In this document: positions 35,438 to 44,761 of the stretch, in pieces
How positions within the stretch are numbered: the first letter of the stretch is position 1
How the letters are laid out: each line of letters starts with the position of its first letter
Assembly: GCF_012932565.1 (NCBI RefSeq)
Contig: NZ_JABBYJ010000001.1
Location: forward strand, 930,001 to 994,000
Direction: 5' to 3'
Length of the DNA: 64,000 bases
Source: Sneathiella limimaris
GTDB lineage: Bacteria; Pseudomonadota; Alphaproteobacteria; Sneathiellales; Sneathiellaceae
Notes under the pieces: model-generated
Told to the model about the DNA's origin: nothing
The model's input: the letters and a program-made list of their open reading frames with translations, nothing else
Database searches by the model: none
Made by a program: the position numbers and the translations under genes

Positions 35438-35466
35438 TTGACAGAATGTCATTTGCTAATTATTGT
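35438..35466 (+). promoter_or_regulatory. Promoter of etfBA
   Basis: TTGACA (35438-35443) and TATTGT (35461-35466) are separated by exactly 17 bases. The -35 overlaps a small inverted repeat, TGACA-GAA-TGTCA (35439-35451), which could be a regulator site. The start codon is about 95 bases downstream of the expected transcription start. Confidence 0.6.
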
Positions 35467-35566
35467 GCAGCGCCGAAAAAGAAAGTTAAACGCTCCCCCT
35501 TAACGGATGCAGGTGTGTGAGTATCTGTAGGACCGAAGGGCCATCAGGCTTGGAGAAAACCGATCC

Positions 35567-36316
35567 ATGAAAGTTCTCGTCGCTGTTAAGCGTGTCGTAG
35601 ACTACAACGTGAAAATCCGCGTAAAAGCGGACAACACAGGTGTAGATCTCGCCAACGTTAAAATGTCAATGAATCCCTTCGATGAAATCGCTGTCGAAGA
35701 AGCGCTTCGTCTTAAAGAAGCTGGTAAAGCAACCGAAGTTGTTGTTGTTTCCGTCGGCCCGCAGGCTGCTCAGGAAACCATTCGGACTGCTTTGGCCATG
35801 GGTGCAGACAGAGGTGTGCTGGTCAAAACAGATGACTCTGTTGAGCCGCTCGCTGTCGCTAAAGTTCTGAAAGCTGTCGCTGCAGAAGAAAATCCTGATC
35901 TTGTTATCGTTGGTAAACAGGCCATTGATGACGACAGCAACCAGACAGGTCAGATGCTTGCAGCACTGACAGGCTGGTCACAGGGAACATTTGCTTCTGA
36001 AGTTGACCTTGGCGAAGGTACAGTGAAGGTTACCCGTGAAATTGACGGTGGTCTGCAAACTGTTGACCTGAAATTGCCAGCTGTTGTGACAACAGACCTG
36101 CGGTTGAACGAGCCACGCTATGCGTCTCTGCCAAACATCATGAAAGCCAAGAAGAAACCAATTGATGAAAAAGAAATTGGCGATCTTGGTGTTGATGTTG
36201 CACCGCGTCTGACAACACTGAAAGTGACTGAGCCTCCAAAACGTGAAGCTGGTGTCATGGTTGAAAGTGTTGAAGAACTTGTCAAAAAACTTAAAGACGA
36301 AGCGGGAGTTATCTAA
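35567..36316 (+). CDS. etfB: Electron transfer flavoprotein subunit beta
   Basis: A 249-residue ETF beta subunit that binds AMP and, with EtfA, carries electrons from acyl-CoA dehydrogenases to ETF-ubiquinone oxidoreductase. [17 protein letters not shown] and the signature [27 protein letters not shown] (split here for brevity) are intact. The likely partner dehydrogenase is Mcd, 5 kb upstream. Its stop overlaps the etfA ATG by one base (TAATG). Strong codon bias suggests high expression. Confidence 0.96.
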   Translation: MKVLVAVKRVVDYNVKIRVKADNTGVDLANVKMSMNPFDEIAVEEALRLKEAGKATEVVVVSVGPQAAQETIRTALAMGADRGVLVKTDDSVEPLAVAKVLKAVAAEENPDLVIVGKQAIDDDSNQTGQMLAALTGWSQGTFASEVDLGEGTVKVTREIDGGLQTVDLKLPAVVTTDLRLNEPRYASLPNIMKAKKKPIDEKEIGDLGVDVAPRLTTLKVTEPPKREAGVMVESVEELVKKLKDEAGVI

Positions 36317-37245
36317 TGACTGTACTGGTTTATGCTGATCATGATAATGCCGCACTGGGCGCCGCTACCCTGAACACAGTAACTGCTGCGTCTCAACTCG
36401 GTGGTGATATCCATGTTCTGGTCGCAGGCTCAGGCTGTGCGGCTGTTGCTGACGAAGCTGCAAAAGTCGCTGGTGTTGCCAAGGTTATCCTTGTTGACGA
36501 TGCCCTTTATGCAAATGCTCTGGCTGAAAATGTTGCAAGCCTGATTGTGGGTCTGGCTGGCTCATACGATGCGATCCTGGCGCCAGCAACAACTGTTGGT
36601 AAAAACGTTCTGCCACGGGTTGCTGCTCTGCTGGATGTTGCTCAGATTTCTGAAATTACTGAAGTTGTATCGAACGACACATTTGTTCGTCCAATTTACG
36701 CTGGTAACGCGATGGCAACAGTTCAAAGCTCTGACGCCAAGAAAGTTATCACTGTTCGCGGTACTGCTTTTGCTGCTGCCGATGCCGAAGGCGGTTCAGC
36801 CTCAGTTGAAAATGCATCTGCGGCTGAAGATGCAGGCCTTTCCACATTCGTTGGTGAAGAACTGTCCAAGTCTGAGCGTCCTGAACTGACATCTGCGAAA
36901 ATCGTTATTTCCGGTGGTCGCGGTATGCAGTCTGGTGACAACTTCCCACTGATCGAAGCTGTTGCAGACAAGCTGGGCGCCGCTGTTGGTGCTAGCCGTG
37001 CTGCGGTTGACGCAGGTTTCGTTCCTAACGATTACCAGGTTGGTCAGACCGGTAAGGTTGTTGCGCCTGAGCTTTACATTGCCGTTGGTATCTCTGGTGC
37101 TATTCAGCATCTGGCAGGTATGAAAGACAGTAAAGTTATCGTTGCTATCAACAAGGATGAAGAAGCACCGATCTTCCAGGTTGCGGATTATGGACTGGTC
37201 GCTGATCTGTTCAAAGCGCTGCCAGAGTTGGAAGCAGCACTTTAA
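36316..37245 (+). CDS. etfA: Electron transfer flavoprotein subunit alpha
   Basis: A 309-residue FAD-binding ETF alpha subunit. The C-terminal FAD domain has [29 protein letters not shown] and [16 protein letters not shown], the family signature, followed by [10 protein letters not shown]. Translationally coupled to etfB. hbd follows after 67 bases. Confidence 0.96.
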   Translation: MTVLVYADHDNAALGAATLNTVTAASQLGGDIHVLVAGSGCAAVADEAAKVAGVAKVILVDDALYANALAENVASLIVGLAGSYDAILAPATTVGKNVLPRVAALLDVAQISEITEVVSNDTFVRPIYAGNAMATVQSSDAKKVITVRGTAFAAADAEGGSASVENASAAEDAGLSTFVGEELSKSERPELTSAKIVISGGRGMQSGDNFPLIEAVADKLGAAVGASRAAVDAGFVPNDYQVGQTGKVVAPELYIAVGISGAIQHLAGMKDSKVIVAINKDEEAPIFQVADYGLVADLFKALPELEAAL

Positions 37246-37312
37246 TGGCTTGTGTTGTCGGTAATTGCGAAGCTATGATCCTCTGTCACAATCCAAGGCA
37301 GGATGATGCGCG

Positions 37313-38185
37313 ATGATTAACAAGGTTGGTGTAATTGGTGCAGGCCAGATGGGCAATGGTATTGCTCATGTCATGGCGCTGTCAGGTTTTGATGTCTACT
37401 TGAAGGATGTCGGTCAGGAACAGCTTGATCGGGCCATCAGTGTCATCGACAACAATATGCAGCGACAGGTCGGTCGGGGAAAAATGGATGATGCGGACAG
37501 GGTTGCGGCTCTGGCTCGGATCAAGCCAGTTCTGACGGACGATTTCCTTGGGGAAATTGATCTTGTGATCGAAGCGGCAACAGAAAACGAGGAAATCAAG
37601 AAAGCCATTTTGGCGCCTCTTGGTCCTCAACTGAAGCCAGAAGCAATTATTGCAACGAACACATCCTCTATTTCTGTAACCCGGCTTGCGGCGGTCACCG
37701 ATCGCCCGAGCCAGTTCATGGGAATGCATTTCATGAACCCGGTTCCCATGATGAAACTCGTGGAACTGATCCGGGGTATTGCTACCAGCGAGGAAACTTT
37801 CCAACTGGTCCGGGACTTGACGATGAAACTCGGCAAGACCCCAACGCCAGCGGAAGATTTCCCGGCCTTCATCGTGAACCGTATCCTGCTGCCAATGATC
37901 AATGAGGCGATCTACACTCTTTATGAAGGGGTTGGATCCGTTCAGGCAATCGACAGTGCGATGCGGTTGGGTGCGAACCATCCGATGGGTCCATTGCAGC
38001 TTGCAGACTTTATCGGTCTGGATGTCTGCCTGTCCATCATGCAGGTTCTTTACGAAGGTTTGGCCGATACAAAATACCGTCCATGTCCACTTCTGGTGAA
38101 ATATGTAGAAGCGGGATGGTTGGGCCGTAAAGCTAATCGCGGGTTCTATGATTACACGACGGAGACACCTACTCCAACCCGGTAA
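37313..38185 (+). CDS. hbd: 3-hydroxybutyryl-CoA dehydrogenase
   Basis: A 290-residue NAD-dependent dehydrogenase interconverting acetoacetyl-CoA and 3-hydroxybutyryl-CoA. The Rossmann motif GVIGAGQMGNGIAHV is at residues 7-21, the catalytic histidine lies in FMGMHFMNPVPMMKLVE, and FIVNRILLPMINEAI and GANHPMGPLQLADFIGLD are typical. It fits the upper part of the ethylmalonyl-CoA and polyhydroxybutyrate routes together with the thiolase at 39.9 kb. It ends before a strong terminator. Confidence 0.95.
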   Translation: MINKVGVIGAGQMGNGIAHVMALSGFDVYLKDVGQEQLDRAISVIDNNMQRQVGRGKMDDADRVAALARIKPVLTDDFLGEIDLVIEAATENEEIKKAILAPLGPQLKPEAIIATNTSSISVTRLAAVTDRPSQFMGMHFMNPVPMMKLVELIRGIATSEETFQLVRDLTMKLGKTPTPAEDFPAFIVNRILLPMINEAIYTLYEGVGSVQAIDSAMRLGANHPMGPLQLADFIGLDVCLSIMQVLYEGLADTKYRPCPLLVKYVEAGWLGRKANRGFYDYTTETPTPTR

Positions 38186-38215
38186 TGACTGGGATGTAAT
38201 CCAAGCTGAAAATTT

Positions 38216-38253
38216 AGCCCTGCCAGCTTCTAGTTTGGCAGGGCTTTTCTTTT
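38216..38253 (+). terminator. Rho-independent terminator after hbd
   Basis: AGCCCTGCCA and TGGCAGGGCT form a perfect 10-bp stem with a 10-base loop, followed by TTTTCTTTT. The loop and right arm run into the 3' end of the opposing EamA gene, whose stop codon lies in the loop. Confidence 0.9.
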
Positions 38254-39132
38254 GTATTTATCCTGGCTCCAGATGGAAACGAGGATGATACCGGGTGTCA
38301 GTAGGAAGATACTGACCCAAACCCAGATGTTCACTGCCTCTCCCAATAGCAGGAACCCGAGAATTGCAGCGATGCTGGGAACACCTGACATAAAGGCTGC
38401 GGCTGTCGGTGCACCGATCTGGCGTACGGCAAAGGCTACCAGCAACAGTCCTATAAGAGTGGCAATCATGCCTTGATAGACAGTTTGCAAGGCAATATCC
38501 AGAAAGCTGGCTTCACTGAAGCCGGACGGCAAGAAGAAATACCAGACCGGTAAAAAGAGCGCGCAGTTGACGATGGAGGAGCAAAAAAGGATTTGCGTTG
38601 GAGTTAGCAGCCAAAGCTTGGACACAACCATATAAAGGGCAAAGAAAAGCCCTGACAGAAGGAATAGCAGATCCCCAACCCACACATATTGGCCATAGAC
38701 GTCGGAGCTGCCAAATAACGTTATGGAGGCACCTATTGTAATCAATAGTCCGCCAAGGAGTTGAACACGGTTTGGATGCTCCTTGAACCAGATCCACCCC
38801 AAAAACAGAGTAATGGCAGGAAGCGAGCCGTTCATGAAAATACCGCCATGGGCTGCCGGCGCCAGTTTAAAGGCATAACAAACAGCCAGCACATAAGGGA
38901 TTCCCGCAAGTTGTGACGTAATGAGTGATTTTTTCAGGCCGAGAGATCGCCAGGGTCTGTAATAGAGTGCGACCGGCAGAACAAAGATGCTGGAGACCCC
39001 AAACCGAAGAAGTGTAATGTCGTAGATCGTAAGCGCTGACTGGGCACCAAAACGGGTTGTTACGATCCAGCCGGACCACATGAAGACAATGGCGGTGATG
39101 GCTGCAAATCCAAGGATTCTTTTGGTCGGCAT
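38230..39132 (-). CDS. EamA/DMT family transporter
   Basis: A 300-residue, ten-helix membrane protein with two EamA repeats (AITAIVFMWSGWIVTTRFG near the start, then GDLLFLLSGLFFALYMVVSKL). The substrate is unknown. It converges on hbd, and its stop codon is inside the loop of the hbd terminator hairpin. The third EamA protein in the window; the three are distinct in sequence. Confidence 0.87.
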   Translation of the reverse strand: MPTKRILGFAAITAIVFMWSGWIVTTRFGAQSALTIYDITLLRFGVSSIFVLPVALYYRPWRSLGLKKSLITSQLAGIPYVLAVCYAFKLAPAAHGGIFMNGSLPAITLFLGWIWFKEHPNRVQLLGGLLITIGASITLFGSSDVYGQYVWVGDLLFLLSGLFFALYMVVSKLWLLTPTQILFCSSIVNCALFLPVWYFFLPSGFSEASFLDIALQTVYQGMIATLIGLLLVAFAVRQIGAPTAAAFMSGVPSIAAILGFLLLGEAVNIWVWVSIFLLTPGIILVSIWSQDKYKRKALPN

Positions 39133-39247
39133 GGGGCGACTTTCACATTACTCATTATTATTGCGCCCGGTGAACTCTACCAGGTTTTTATGTCTCTTAA
39201 GGGAAATCTTGAAGTCTGTACAGGGAAAGAGGCAAGTTTGTTGCGGA

Positions 39248-39733
39248 TCAGTTGCTGACGGGCAGCAGTGGCACATAGGCAATATAGGAAATCGTATTGG
39301 TGATCAGGATAGAGATGATCATCACGGCCAGCAGAATATACCGATGAATATTGGCTTCAACCCGGGATTTGACAGCCCTGACCGTCCCAAAGTGACCGGA
39401 AAGGAAAGATGTGATTTTCCGGATTTTGAGTACCTCGGTATGTTGCCAGATCTGGAAAATCAGCAGGATGGAAATTGCCATGGCACTTACGAGAAATGAA
39501 ATAATCACCAAGGCTCGATGGACACTAGGATCAAGCTGGATCAAATGGCCGGCGGCGACAATTATGATCTGAGCAAAGCAGGCCGCAGCGAGTGTGCGCC
39601 ATTGTCTTGTTTTGGCATAGAGGATGGTTCGCGTACTCTCCCGGTACAATGCCAGCATTTCAGCGTGGGTGTTGTCGTCAAGAGAAGATGGCTCCAGGTC
39701 CTCTTCCAAGTCATCATCAAAGTCTTTGCTCAT
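39248..39733 (-). CDS. Hypothetical membrane protein
   Basis: A 161-residue protein I cannot assign. The N-terminus is strongly acidic (DDDLEEDLEPSSLDD). Three hydrophobic segments follow at roughly residues 48-68, 73-93 and 130-150; a basic stretch (KIRKITSF, RAVKSRVE) lies before the last. I start at the ATG at 39733 before SKDFDDD; a TTG ten codons upstream is less likely. It is a stand-alone gene. Confidence 0.6.
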   Translation of the reverse strand: MSKDFDDDLEEDLEPSSLDDNTHAEMLALYRESTRTILYAKTRQWRTLAAACFAQIIIVAAGHLIQLDPSVHRALVIISFLVSAMAISILLIFQIWQHTEVLKIRKITSFLSGHFGTVRAVKSRVEANIHRYILLAVMIISILITNTISYIAYVPLLPVSN

Positions 39734-39810
39734 CCGTTCAGTGTATTCGTTAAATATCAACAAAATCTAAACTTGGAATATTGTCGATCCTGGATGAAAT
39801 TAGACAAATA

Positions 39811-39843
39811 AAAAGCCAGCTTTATTCAAAGCTGGCTTTTCAA
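39811..39843 (-). terminator. Terminator after the thiolase gene (possibly bidirectional)
   Basis: AAAAGCCAGCTTT and AAAGCTGGCTTTT form a perfect 13-bp inverted repeat with a 4-base loop. On the minus strand it lies 17 bases after the thiolase stop and is followed by a T-rich run (TTTTTATTT). Confidence 0.9.
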
Positions 39844-39859
39844 ATAAGGTCAGAGGACT

Positions 39860-41044
39860 TTAGACGACTTCAAACAGAGCCGCCGCACCCATTCCGCCAC
39901 CAATACACATGGTGCAAACCACGTATTTTGCACCCCGGCGTTTGCCTTCAATCAGGGCGTGACCGGTCATGCGGGCACCAGACATGCCATAAGGGTGACC
40001 GATGGAGATAGCGCCGCCATCCACGTTGAGCAGTTCGTTTGGAATGCCCAGCTTGTCACGGCAGTAGACAACCTGCACTGCGAAAGCCTCATTCAGCTCC
40101 CAAAGGCCAATATCGTCCATTTTCAGGCCATTGCGCTCCAGCAGTTTTGGAACAGCGTAAATGGGGCCAATACCCATTTCATCAGGTTCGCAACCAGCGA
40201 CAACCATGCCGCGGTAGATGCCCATTGGCTCGATATTGTTTTTCTCTGCATATTTCGCGTCCATGATGACGCTGGCAGATGCACCATCGGATAGCTGGCT
40301 CGCGTTACCAGCTGTGATGAAGCAATCTTCACCTAAAACTGGTTTCAGGTTCGCCAGATCCTCGATGGTAGTGCTTGGACGGTTACCTTCATCCTTTGTC
40401 AGGGTGACTTCTTCTTCAAGAGTTTCGCCTGTTTCCTTGTTGACCAGGAGTTTTGTCGTGGTCATTGGAACGATTTCCTGATCAAAGCGACCAGCTTCCT
40501 GACCGGCTGCTGTGCGCTGCTGGCTTTGCAGGGAATATTCATCCTGCTGCTCGCGGGTGATACCGTAGCGTGTGGCAACAGTTTCCGCAGTTTTCAGCAT
40601 TGGATCATAAATCGCGGGCTTGTTTTCGACCAGCCACTCGTTGGCCAGGCGGAATTTATTCATGTGGTCATTCTGAACCAGGCTGATGCTTTCCAGGCCA
40701 CCGGCAACCATAACCGGAACCTTATCAACGACGATCCGTTGCGCAGCCATTGAAATGGTTTGCAGACCGCTGGAACAAAAGCGGTTGACGGTCGCACCTG
40801 ATGTAGTGATTGGCAGACCGGCACGCAAAACAGCCTGACGGGCAATGTTGCTGCCGGTTGCACCTTCAGGGTTGGCAACACCCATCAGAACGTCTTCGAC
40901 CTCTGCGGGGTCGATACCAGCACGTTCAACGGCGTGTTTGATGACATGGCCACCCATATCGGCACCATGAGTATTGTTGAAGGCTCCGCGATAGGCTTTG
41001 CCAATTGGGGTTCTTGCGGTAGAGACGATAACGGCTTCAGCCAT
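39860..41044 (-). CDS. Acetyl-CoA C-acyltransferase (thiolase)
   Basis: A 394-residue thiolase. The acyl-accepting cysteine is Cys90 in [11 protein letters not shown], the histidine lies in [16 protein letters not shown], and the second cysteine in [16 protein letters not shown]. Sequence style ([19 protein letters not shown]) is that of the FadA/acetyl-CoA acyltransferase group, so it may work in beta-oxidation or acetoacetyl-CoA formation. The ATG at 41044 has a perfect AGGAGG upstream; an in-frame start 14 codons earlier does not. The usual GHPLG has Tyr instead of Leu. Confidence 0.93.
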   Translation of the reverse strand: MAEAVIVSTARTPIGKAYRGAFNNTHGADMGGHVIKHAVERAGIDPAEVEDVLMGVANPEGATGSNIARQAVLRAGLPITTSGATVNRFCSSGLQTISMAAQRIVVDKVPVMVAGGLESISLVQNDHMNKFRLANEWLVENKPAIYDPMLKTAETVATRYGITREQQDEYSLQSQQRTAAGQEAGRFDQEIVPMTTTKLLVNKETGETLEEEVTLTKDEGNRPSTTIEDLANLKPVLGEDCFITAGNASQLSDGASASVIMDAKYAEKNNIEPMGIYRGMVVAGCEPDEMGIGPIYAVPKLLERNGLKMDDIGLWELNEAFAVQVVYCRDKLGIPNELLNVDGGAISIGHPYGMSGARMTGHALIEGKRRGAKYVVCTMCIGGGMGAAALFEVV

Positions 41045-41175
41045 CTGATCCTCCTGATTGATTTTTGTTTGTTGTGGGGTCGGCACCCGTTCGGGAAAGT
41101 ACCTTATAACCCTTGCTTAGACTTGAAAAGCAAAGAATCTGAACCGGTTGTTCAAATTTATCTGTTTTTACAGGT

Positions 41176-41523
41176 TTAAACGATTTCCAGCACATCTTCT
41201 GGAGGGCGACCGATGCGAACCTTGCCGTTATTGATCACAATGGGTCTCTCGATCAGTTTGGGGTTTTCAATCATCGCTGTGATCAGATCGTCCTCGCTTA
41301 AGCTGTCATCCGCCAGGTTCAGGTCTTTATATTCAGCTTCCTTTTTGCGCATAAGATCGCGGGGCTGCATATTCAGCTTGGCCAGGATGTCTTTCAGCTC
41401 TTCCTTGCTGGGCGGTGTCTTCAGATATTCGACAATTGTCGGGGCGATGCCCTTGTCTTCAAGAAGAGCCAATGTTTGGCGGGATTTGCTGCACCGAGGG
41501 TTATGGAGAATTTTGACCGTCAT
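41176..41523 (-). CDS. arsC: ArsC family arsenate reductase (glutaredoxin type)
   Basis: A 115-residue protein of the ArsC/Spx-like thioredoxin fold. The catalytic cysteine is Cys11 in HNPRCSKSRQTLALL, with LMRKKEAEYKDL and LIERPIVINNGKVRIGRPPE matching glutaredoxin-dependent arsenate reductases. No ars operon is nearby, so the housekeeping YfgD-like function is also possible. Stand-alone between the thiolase gene and the divergent ABC permease. Confidence 0.88.
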   Translation of the reverse strand: MTVKILHNPRCSKSRQTLALLEDKGIAPTIVEYLKTPPSKEELKDILAKLNMQPRDLMRKKEAEYKDLNLADDSLSEDDLITAMIENPKLIERPIVINNGKVRIGRPPEDVLEIV

Positions 41524-41628
41524 ACCGTTGTCTTCCCTGTGACTTAATTTCGTTCAAATCAAATTGATTAACCAGTTTGTGATATGGATAACTTGCGCAC
41601 GTCTGGTGAAAAGAATATGTAAAGGCCC

Positions 41629-42465
41629 ATGACAATAGAGACAACAGAAAATAGCCGTGCAGGCCTGACCCATGGGGCCTCTGCACTGGATAGCCGTAAA
41701 TATGTGCCGGGACTAGGCTTTTACACACTCCTCAAAAAGGAAGTGCAAAGGTTCCTGAAAGTTCCGCTGCAGACGGTCTTTGCGCCCATGATGACAACCC
41801 TGTTGTTCTTGGCTGTGTTCACGCTCGCCTTTGGCGGAAACAGTCGCTATGACGGCGATATTGCGTTTGCCACGTTCCTGGCGCCCGGCCTGATTATGAT
41901 GTCTGTCATTCAGAACTCATTTGCCAACACCTCTTCCTCTTTGGTGATTTCGAAGGTTCAGGGAAATATTGTTGATGTTCTGATGCCGCCTCTAAGCGCG
42001 CTTGAGCTGACTTTGGCTTATGCCCTTTCTGGTCTTGCCAGGGGACTGGTTGTCGCCCTTGCGGTTGCCTGCAGCATGTTTTTCTTTGTCGATCTTTCCG
42101 TTCATTCCTGGGCTGCGGTTCTCTTCTTCCTGGTCGGGGCAGGCTTAATGCTGTCCATGCTCGGCATTATCGGGGGGATCATTTCTGATAAGTTTGACCA
42201 TATCGCTGCCGTGACCAACTTTGTGATTATGCCGCTCTCATTTTTGTCTGGGACTTTCTACTCGGTCGAGCGGCTGACAGGTATCTGGTATACCATCAGT
42301 CACATCAATCCGTTTTTCTACATGATTGATGGGTTTCGGTATGGATTTATTGGAACTGCAGACAGTTCTCAAATAGTTGGCGCCCTTGTTGTGGGTGGGC
42401 TCAACCTCTTTTTATTCTGTGTGATCTGGTTCCTGTTCCGACGAGGATATCGTCTGAAACCCTAA
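41629..42465 (+). CDS. ABC-2 type transporter permease
   Basis: A 278-residue permease with six membrane helices. LKKEVQRFLKVPLQTVFAPMMTTLLFL and a late GTFYSVERLTGIWYTISHINPFFYMIDGFRYG are typical of the YadH/ABC-2 drug or polysaccharide export family. No ATPase gene is adjacent on either side, so the partner must be encoded elsewhere. It lies 167 bases before argD, but the structured gap suggests separate transcription. Confidence 0.87.
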   Translation: MTIETTENSRAGLTHGASALDSRKYVPGLGFYTLLKKEVQRFLKVPLQTVFAPMMTTLLFLAVFTLAFGGNSRYDGDIAFATFLAPGLIMMSVIQNSFANTSSSLVISKVQGNIVDVLMPPLSALELTLAYALSGLARGLVVALAVACSMFFFVDLSVHSWAAVLFFLVGAGLMLSMLGIIGGIISDKFDHIAAVTNFVIMPLSFLSGTFYSVERLTGIWYTISHINPFFYMIDGFRYGFIGTADSSQIVGALVVGGLNLFLFCVIWFLFRRGYRLKP

Positions 42466-42498
42466 AAACTTCCAGTTATTCCACTTATTCTACATTTA

Positions 42499-42546
42499 GC
42501 GGAAGAGTTTGATTGACAGGAAACCTCCTCCTGTCAATACTTCCGC
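42499..42546. promoter_or_regulatory. Large inverted repeat with embedded promoter upstream of argD
   Basis: Perfect 10-bp arms ATTGACAGGA and TCCTGTCAAT enclose AACCTCC; outer 7-bp arms GCGGAAG and CTTCCGC flank them. The left arm contains TTGACA (42514-42519), and 17 bases on lies AATACT (42537-42542), a workable -35/-10 pair. The palindrome could therefore be an operator over the argDF-hslO promoter, or the RNA could fold as a strong hairpin if transcribed from further upstream. Confidence 0.55.
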
Positions 42547-42553
42547 GCTTTCC

Positions 42554-42590
42554 GGGTCGTTTTCTGGGGTAAAAACCAAACGACCCATTT
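42554..42590 (+). promoter_or_regulatory. Leader hairpin upstream of argD
   Basis: GGGTCGTTT (42554-42562) and AAACGACCC (42578-42586) form a perfect 9-bp stem; GGT and ACC can extend it inside the loop. ATTTTCTGTTTG follows, so it could be a leaky terminator or attenuator between the predicted promoter and the argD start (42633, with GGAGAAGG upstream). Confidence 0.5.
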
Positions 42591-42632
42591 TCTGTTTGTA
42601 AAAGCGATCAGCTTATTTATTGGAGAAGGCAA

Positions 42633-43805
42633 ATGATATCACCGTTGTTATCGAACTATGCCCCTGCAGATCTCTCTTTTGATAAAGGGGAAGGCGCATA
42701 CCTGTTCGGGAATGACGGCCGACGATATCTCGACTTTTTTGCCGGTATTGCAGTGACGTCGCTGGGGCATGCCCATCCAAAGATTACGGAAGCCCTGTCC
42801 AAGCAGGCGTCGAACCTGATGCATATCTCCAACCTGTTCCGGATCCCGGGTCAGGAGGAGCTGGCCAAGAAGCTGGTAGACAACACGTTTGCTGATGCCG
42901 CCTATTTCTGTAACTCGGGTGCTGAGGCGAATGAATGCGGTCTTAAAATGATCCGCAAATATTTCAGCACGAATGGTCAGCCAGAACGCTACCGGGTCAT
43001 TGCCTTTGAAAATTCCTTCCATGGACGGACATTGGCAACCATCGCGGCTGCTGGTCAGGACAAACTGCTGGAAGGTTTCGGCCCGCCAATGGACGGATTT
43101 GATCATGTCCCGGTTGGGGATATTGAAGCTGTCAAACAGGCAATTACACCTGAAACCGCTGGTGTTTTGATCGAACCCATCCTTGGAGAGGGCGGTATCC
43201 AGGTTGTGGAGCCAGAGTTTCTGCGTCAATTGCGAAAGCTGTGTGATGAGGAAGGTCTGCTTCTGATGTTTGATGAAATTCAAACCGGAATGGGCCGGAC
43301 TGGCAAGCTCTTTGCCTATGAACATCTGGGCATTGCACCGGATATCATGAGCTCTGCCAAGGCACTTGGAAACGGCTTTCCAGTTGGTGCTTGTCTGGCT
43401 GTTGAAAAGGTGGCGGTTTGCATGACTGTTGGAAGTCACGGCTCTACTTATGGCGGTAATCCCTTGGCGATGGCAGTTGCTGGGGCCGTTGTCGACATCA
43501 TGACAGAAGATGGCTTCATGGAACGGGTTCAGCAAACCGGCAATCATTTACGTCAGGCCTTGCATGGCGTTGTCGATCGCTATCCATCTGTAATCGAAGA
43601 ACTTCGGGGAGTTGGGCTGCACTTGGGCTTGAAATGTAAGGTCGAAAACGGGGCCTTGATCCAAACCCTGATCAAGCATGGTGTGCTCACTGCAAAAGGC
43701 GGCGATAATGTTGTTCGCCTGTTGCCGCCGCTGATCATCGACGAAGCTCAGATTAATGAATTTATCACAGCGCTGGAACAGGCGTGTGAGGAGTTGTCAT
43801 CATGA
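42633..43805 (+). CDS. argD: Acetylornithine aminotransferase
   Basis: A 390-residue class III PLP aminotransferase of arginine synthesis (N-acetylglutamate semialdehyde to N-acetylornithine). [41 protein letters not shown] and [19 protein letters not shown] (containing the PLP lysine) are all present. Its stop overlaps the argF ATG (ATGA). The argD-argF-hslO order is widely conserved in Alphaproteobacteria. Confidence 0.95.
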   Translation: MISPLLSNYAPADLSFDKGEGAYLFGNDGRRYLDFFAGIAVTSLGHAHPKITEALSKQASNLMHISNLFRIPGQEELAKKLVDNTFADAAYFCNSGAEANECGLKMIRKYFSTNGQPERYRVIAFENSFHGRTLATIAAAGQDKLLEGFGPPMDGFDHVPVGDIEAVKQAITPETAGVLIEPILGEGGIQVVEPEFLRQLRKLCDEEGLLLMFDEIQTGMGRTGKLFAYEHLGIAPDIMSSAKALGNGFPVGACLAVEKVAVCMTVGSHGSTYGGNPLAMAVAGAVVDIMTEDGFMERVQQTGNHLRQALHGVVDRYPSVIEELRGVGLHLGLKCKVENGALIQTLIKHGVLTAKGGDNVVRLLPPLIIDEAQINEFITALEQACEELSS

Positions 43806-44731
43806 CCAACCCAATCCATTTCCTTGATTTGCACGAAGTCTCAAAAGAAGACCTCAGGACAATGATTGACGATGCCCTTGCCGTGAAAAAGGCGCGGGCA
43901 GGTAAGCCAAAAGGAACCCGTGATGAAGGCCGTCCACTGGACGGTCATACGCTGGCATGCATCTTTGAATTCCCATCAACCCGGACCCGTGTTTCCTTTG
44001 ATATGGGGATGCGCCAGCTGGGCGGCGATACGCTTGTTCTCAATAGTGATGACATGCAGCTTGGCCGGGGGGAGACAATTGCCGATACCGCCAAGGTGCT
44101 CTCTCGGATGGTTGATGTGATCATGCTTCGCACGGACAATCATCAGAAACTGAAAGACCTGGCGGAGAACGCATCTATCCCGGTGATCAACGGACTTTCC
44201 AACTTTAGTCATCCTTGTCAATTGATGGCCGATGTCCTGACGTTTGAGGAGCATAAGGGCAACATCAAGGATCGCGTTGTCACCTGGAGTGGCGATGGTA
44301 ATAACATGGTCACCTCGTGGATCCACGCAGCGGGTCAGTTTGGCTTTGAGCTGAGAATTGCCTGCCCTGAGGAGCTGTCACCAAATCCGGTTGCGCTGGA
44401 TTGGGCGAAAGAGGTTGGGGCCGCTGTTCACGTCACGCGTGACCCTGAAGAGGCAGCCAAGGGATCTGATTGTCTTGTCACTGACACATGGGTGTCCATG
44501 GGTGATGATGTGGGTGCCCGTCACAATCTGTTGAAACCCTATCAGATTGATGAAAAACTGATGGAAAAGGCAGCAAGTGATGCCATATTCATGCATTGCC
44601 TGCCCGCGCATCGGGATGAAGAAGCGACTACGGCTGTCATGGACGGCTCGCAATCTGTCATCTTTGATGAAGCGGAAAATCGCCTTCATGCCCAAAAAGC
44701 TGTATTGCGATGGTGTCTGGGCAAAATCTAG
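43802..44731 (+). CDS. argF: Ornithine carbamoyltransferase
   Basis: A 309-residue enzyme that makes citrulline from ornithine and carbamoyl phosphate. [13 protein letters not shown] is the carbamoyl-phosphate loop, LMLRTDNHQ and [11 protein letters not shown] are typical, and [11 protein letters not shown] carries the catalytic cysteine. Coupled to argD by a 4-bp overlap; hslO follows after 30 bases. Confidence 0.96.
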   Translation: MTNPIHFLDLHEVSKEDLRTMIDDALAVKKARAGKPKGTRDEGRPLDGHTLACIFEFPSTRTRVSFDMGMRQLGGDTLVLNSDDMQLGRGETIADTAKVLSRMVDVIMLRTDNHQKLKDLAENASIPVINGLSNFSHPCQLMADVLTFEEHKGNIKDRVVTWSGDGNNMVTSWIHAAGQFGFELRIACPEELSPNPVALDWAKEVGAAVHVTRDPEEAAKGSDCLVTDTWVSMGDDVGARHNLLKPYQIDEKLMEKAASDAIFMHCLPAHRDEEATTAVMDGSQSVIFDEAENRLHAQKAVLRWCLGKI

Positions 44732-44761
44732 ACGCAACTGGAACTTTTTAGGGGACCCCCA

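Noticed and set aside
42648-43547. A 299-codon open frame antisense to argD
   Set aside because: Shadow of a well-conserved gene, with no start signal.
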